Source: Pseudomonadota bacterium
GTDB taxonomy: Bacteria; Pseudomonadota; Gammaproteobacteria; Burkholderiales; Burkholderiaceae
Reading direction: 5' to 3'
Assembly: GCA_021778935.1 (NCBI GenBank)
Contig: JAJYBQ010000131.1
Coordinates: 1 to 7,118 of the forward strand
DNA length: 7,118 nt
Part shown: positions 6,814-7,118 of the stretch, piece after piece
How positions within the stretch are numbered: the first letter of the stretch is position 1
Layout of the letters: every line of letters begins with the position of its first letter
The notes under the pieces: model-generated
What the model was told of the DNA's origin: nothing
The model's input: only the letters and a program-made list of their open reading frames with translations
Database searches by the model: none
Translations under genes and position numbers: made by a program

Positions 6814-7118
6814 TCAATACGCGAACCGCGCCTCGACCCCTGTCTGGGCGCGCAGATCCTCGATCAATCGTTCGTCGCCGCGCACGCGCCATGCATCCGG
6901 CAGGTGGACATCCGCCGACGCGCGGCCGTTGGCATAGGGCAGGACCACCCGGCAACCCGGACCGGCCTCGGCATCGGCCGTGCCGATTCCTGCCGCCGCG
7001 CGATACGCACCCAGCACCCGCTCGAGTGCAGCAACATCGACCCGCGCACCGACCTGCGCCACCAGCGTCGCCTGCGCCTGCGCGCGGGCGCCCGCGAGAT
7101 CGAGCACGTCGTCGGCGC
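6814..7118 (-). CDS. dnaE: DNA polymerase III alpha subunit, C-terminal end (partial)
   Basis: Only the last 100 residues are visible; the frame stays open to the right edge and ends at a TGA (6816-6814). The end of the protein has the DnaE C-terminal pattern: a conserved DAWRVRGDERLIEDL block (W-R-V, then D-x-x-L), then a short acidic/aromatic tail ending in FAY. Before it come an Ala/Arg-rich helix (DLAGARAQAQATL) and a CRVVLPYANGRA strand pair. In well-studied bacteria this terminal part lies beyond the polymerase and OB domains, in the region that contacts the tau subunit of the replisome. The catalytic and clamp-binding parts lie outside the window. GC is high (43 of 60 in 7021-7080), as expected for a core chromosomal gene. 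The 172 bases after the stop hold no convincing terminator, only a five-pair hairpin (GTGCC/GGCAC) without a T tract. The assignment rests on the C-terminal pattern only. Confidence 0.83.
   Translation of the reverse strand, partial: ADDVLDLAGARAQAQATLVAQVGARVDVAALERVLGAYRAAAGIGTADAEAGPGCRVVLPYANGRASADVHLPDAWRVRGDERLIEDLRAQTGVEARFAY

Noticed and set aside
1..7118. Mobile elements, CRISPR repeats, tRNA or a defence/toxin system
   Set aside because: I saw no transposase or integrase motif, no regularly spaced repeats, no tRNA-like cloverleaf and no toxin-antitoxin or defence gene. All long coding frames are accounted for by glycan genes and dnaE.

Overview
The window is a surface-polysaccharide (probably LPS / O-antigen) modification locus next to the housekeeping replication gene dnaE. 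Its GC-rich coding sequence, the style of the DnaE tail and the family mix suggest a proteobacterium. A betaproteobacterium (Rhodocyclales/Burkholderiales-like) is my best guess, but no rRNA or other marker fixes the lineage.

Layout from left to right: (1) the 3' part of an integral-membrane acyltransferase-3 (AT3) gene on + (from before base 1 to 1013). (2) A family 2 glycosyltransferase on - (1044-2045), convergent with the first gene across a 30-base gap. (3) A 79-base divergent intergenic region with a TAGAAT box placed for leaderless transcription. (4) A family 4 glycosyltransferase on + (2125-3210). (5) A large AT3-SGNH fusion O-acyltransferase on + (3330-5231), probably in the same transcript as gene 4. 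(6) A 78-base convergent gap holding two hairpins. (7) A polytopic O-antigen ligase/polymerase-like gene on - (5310-6641), with its own TATAAT box and Shine-Dalgarno sequence. (8) The last 100 codons of dnaE on - (6814 to beyond the window end).

Together, the two glycosyltransferases would add sugars to a lipid-linked or core oligosaccharide at the cytoplasmic face of the inner membrane. The two AT3 proteins would move acyl (typically acetyl) groups across that membrane to decorate sugars. The WaaL-type protein would join glycan to lipid A-core on the periplasmic side. Substrates cannot be read from the sequence. No flippase, chain-length regulator or nucleotide-sugar synthesis gene lies in the window, so the locus probably continues to the left.

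I found no mobile element, CRISPR array, tRNA, rRNA or toxin/defence gene, and nothing that amounts to an undescribed system. The points worth a second look are the WaaL signature in the polytopic protein, the two differently built acyltransferases in one small locus, the apparent leaderless start of the family 4 glycosyltransferase, the uncertain start of the SGNH acyltransferase, and the drop in GC away from dnaE.
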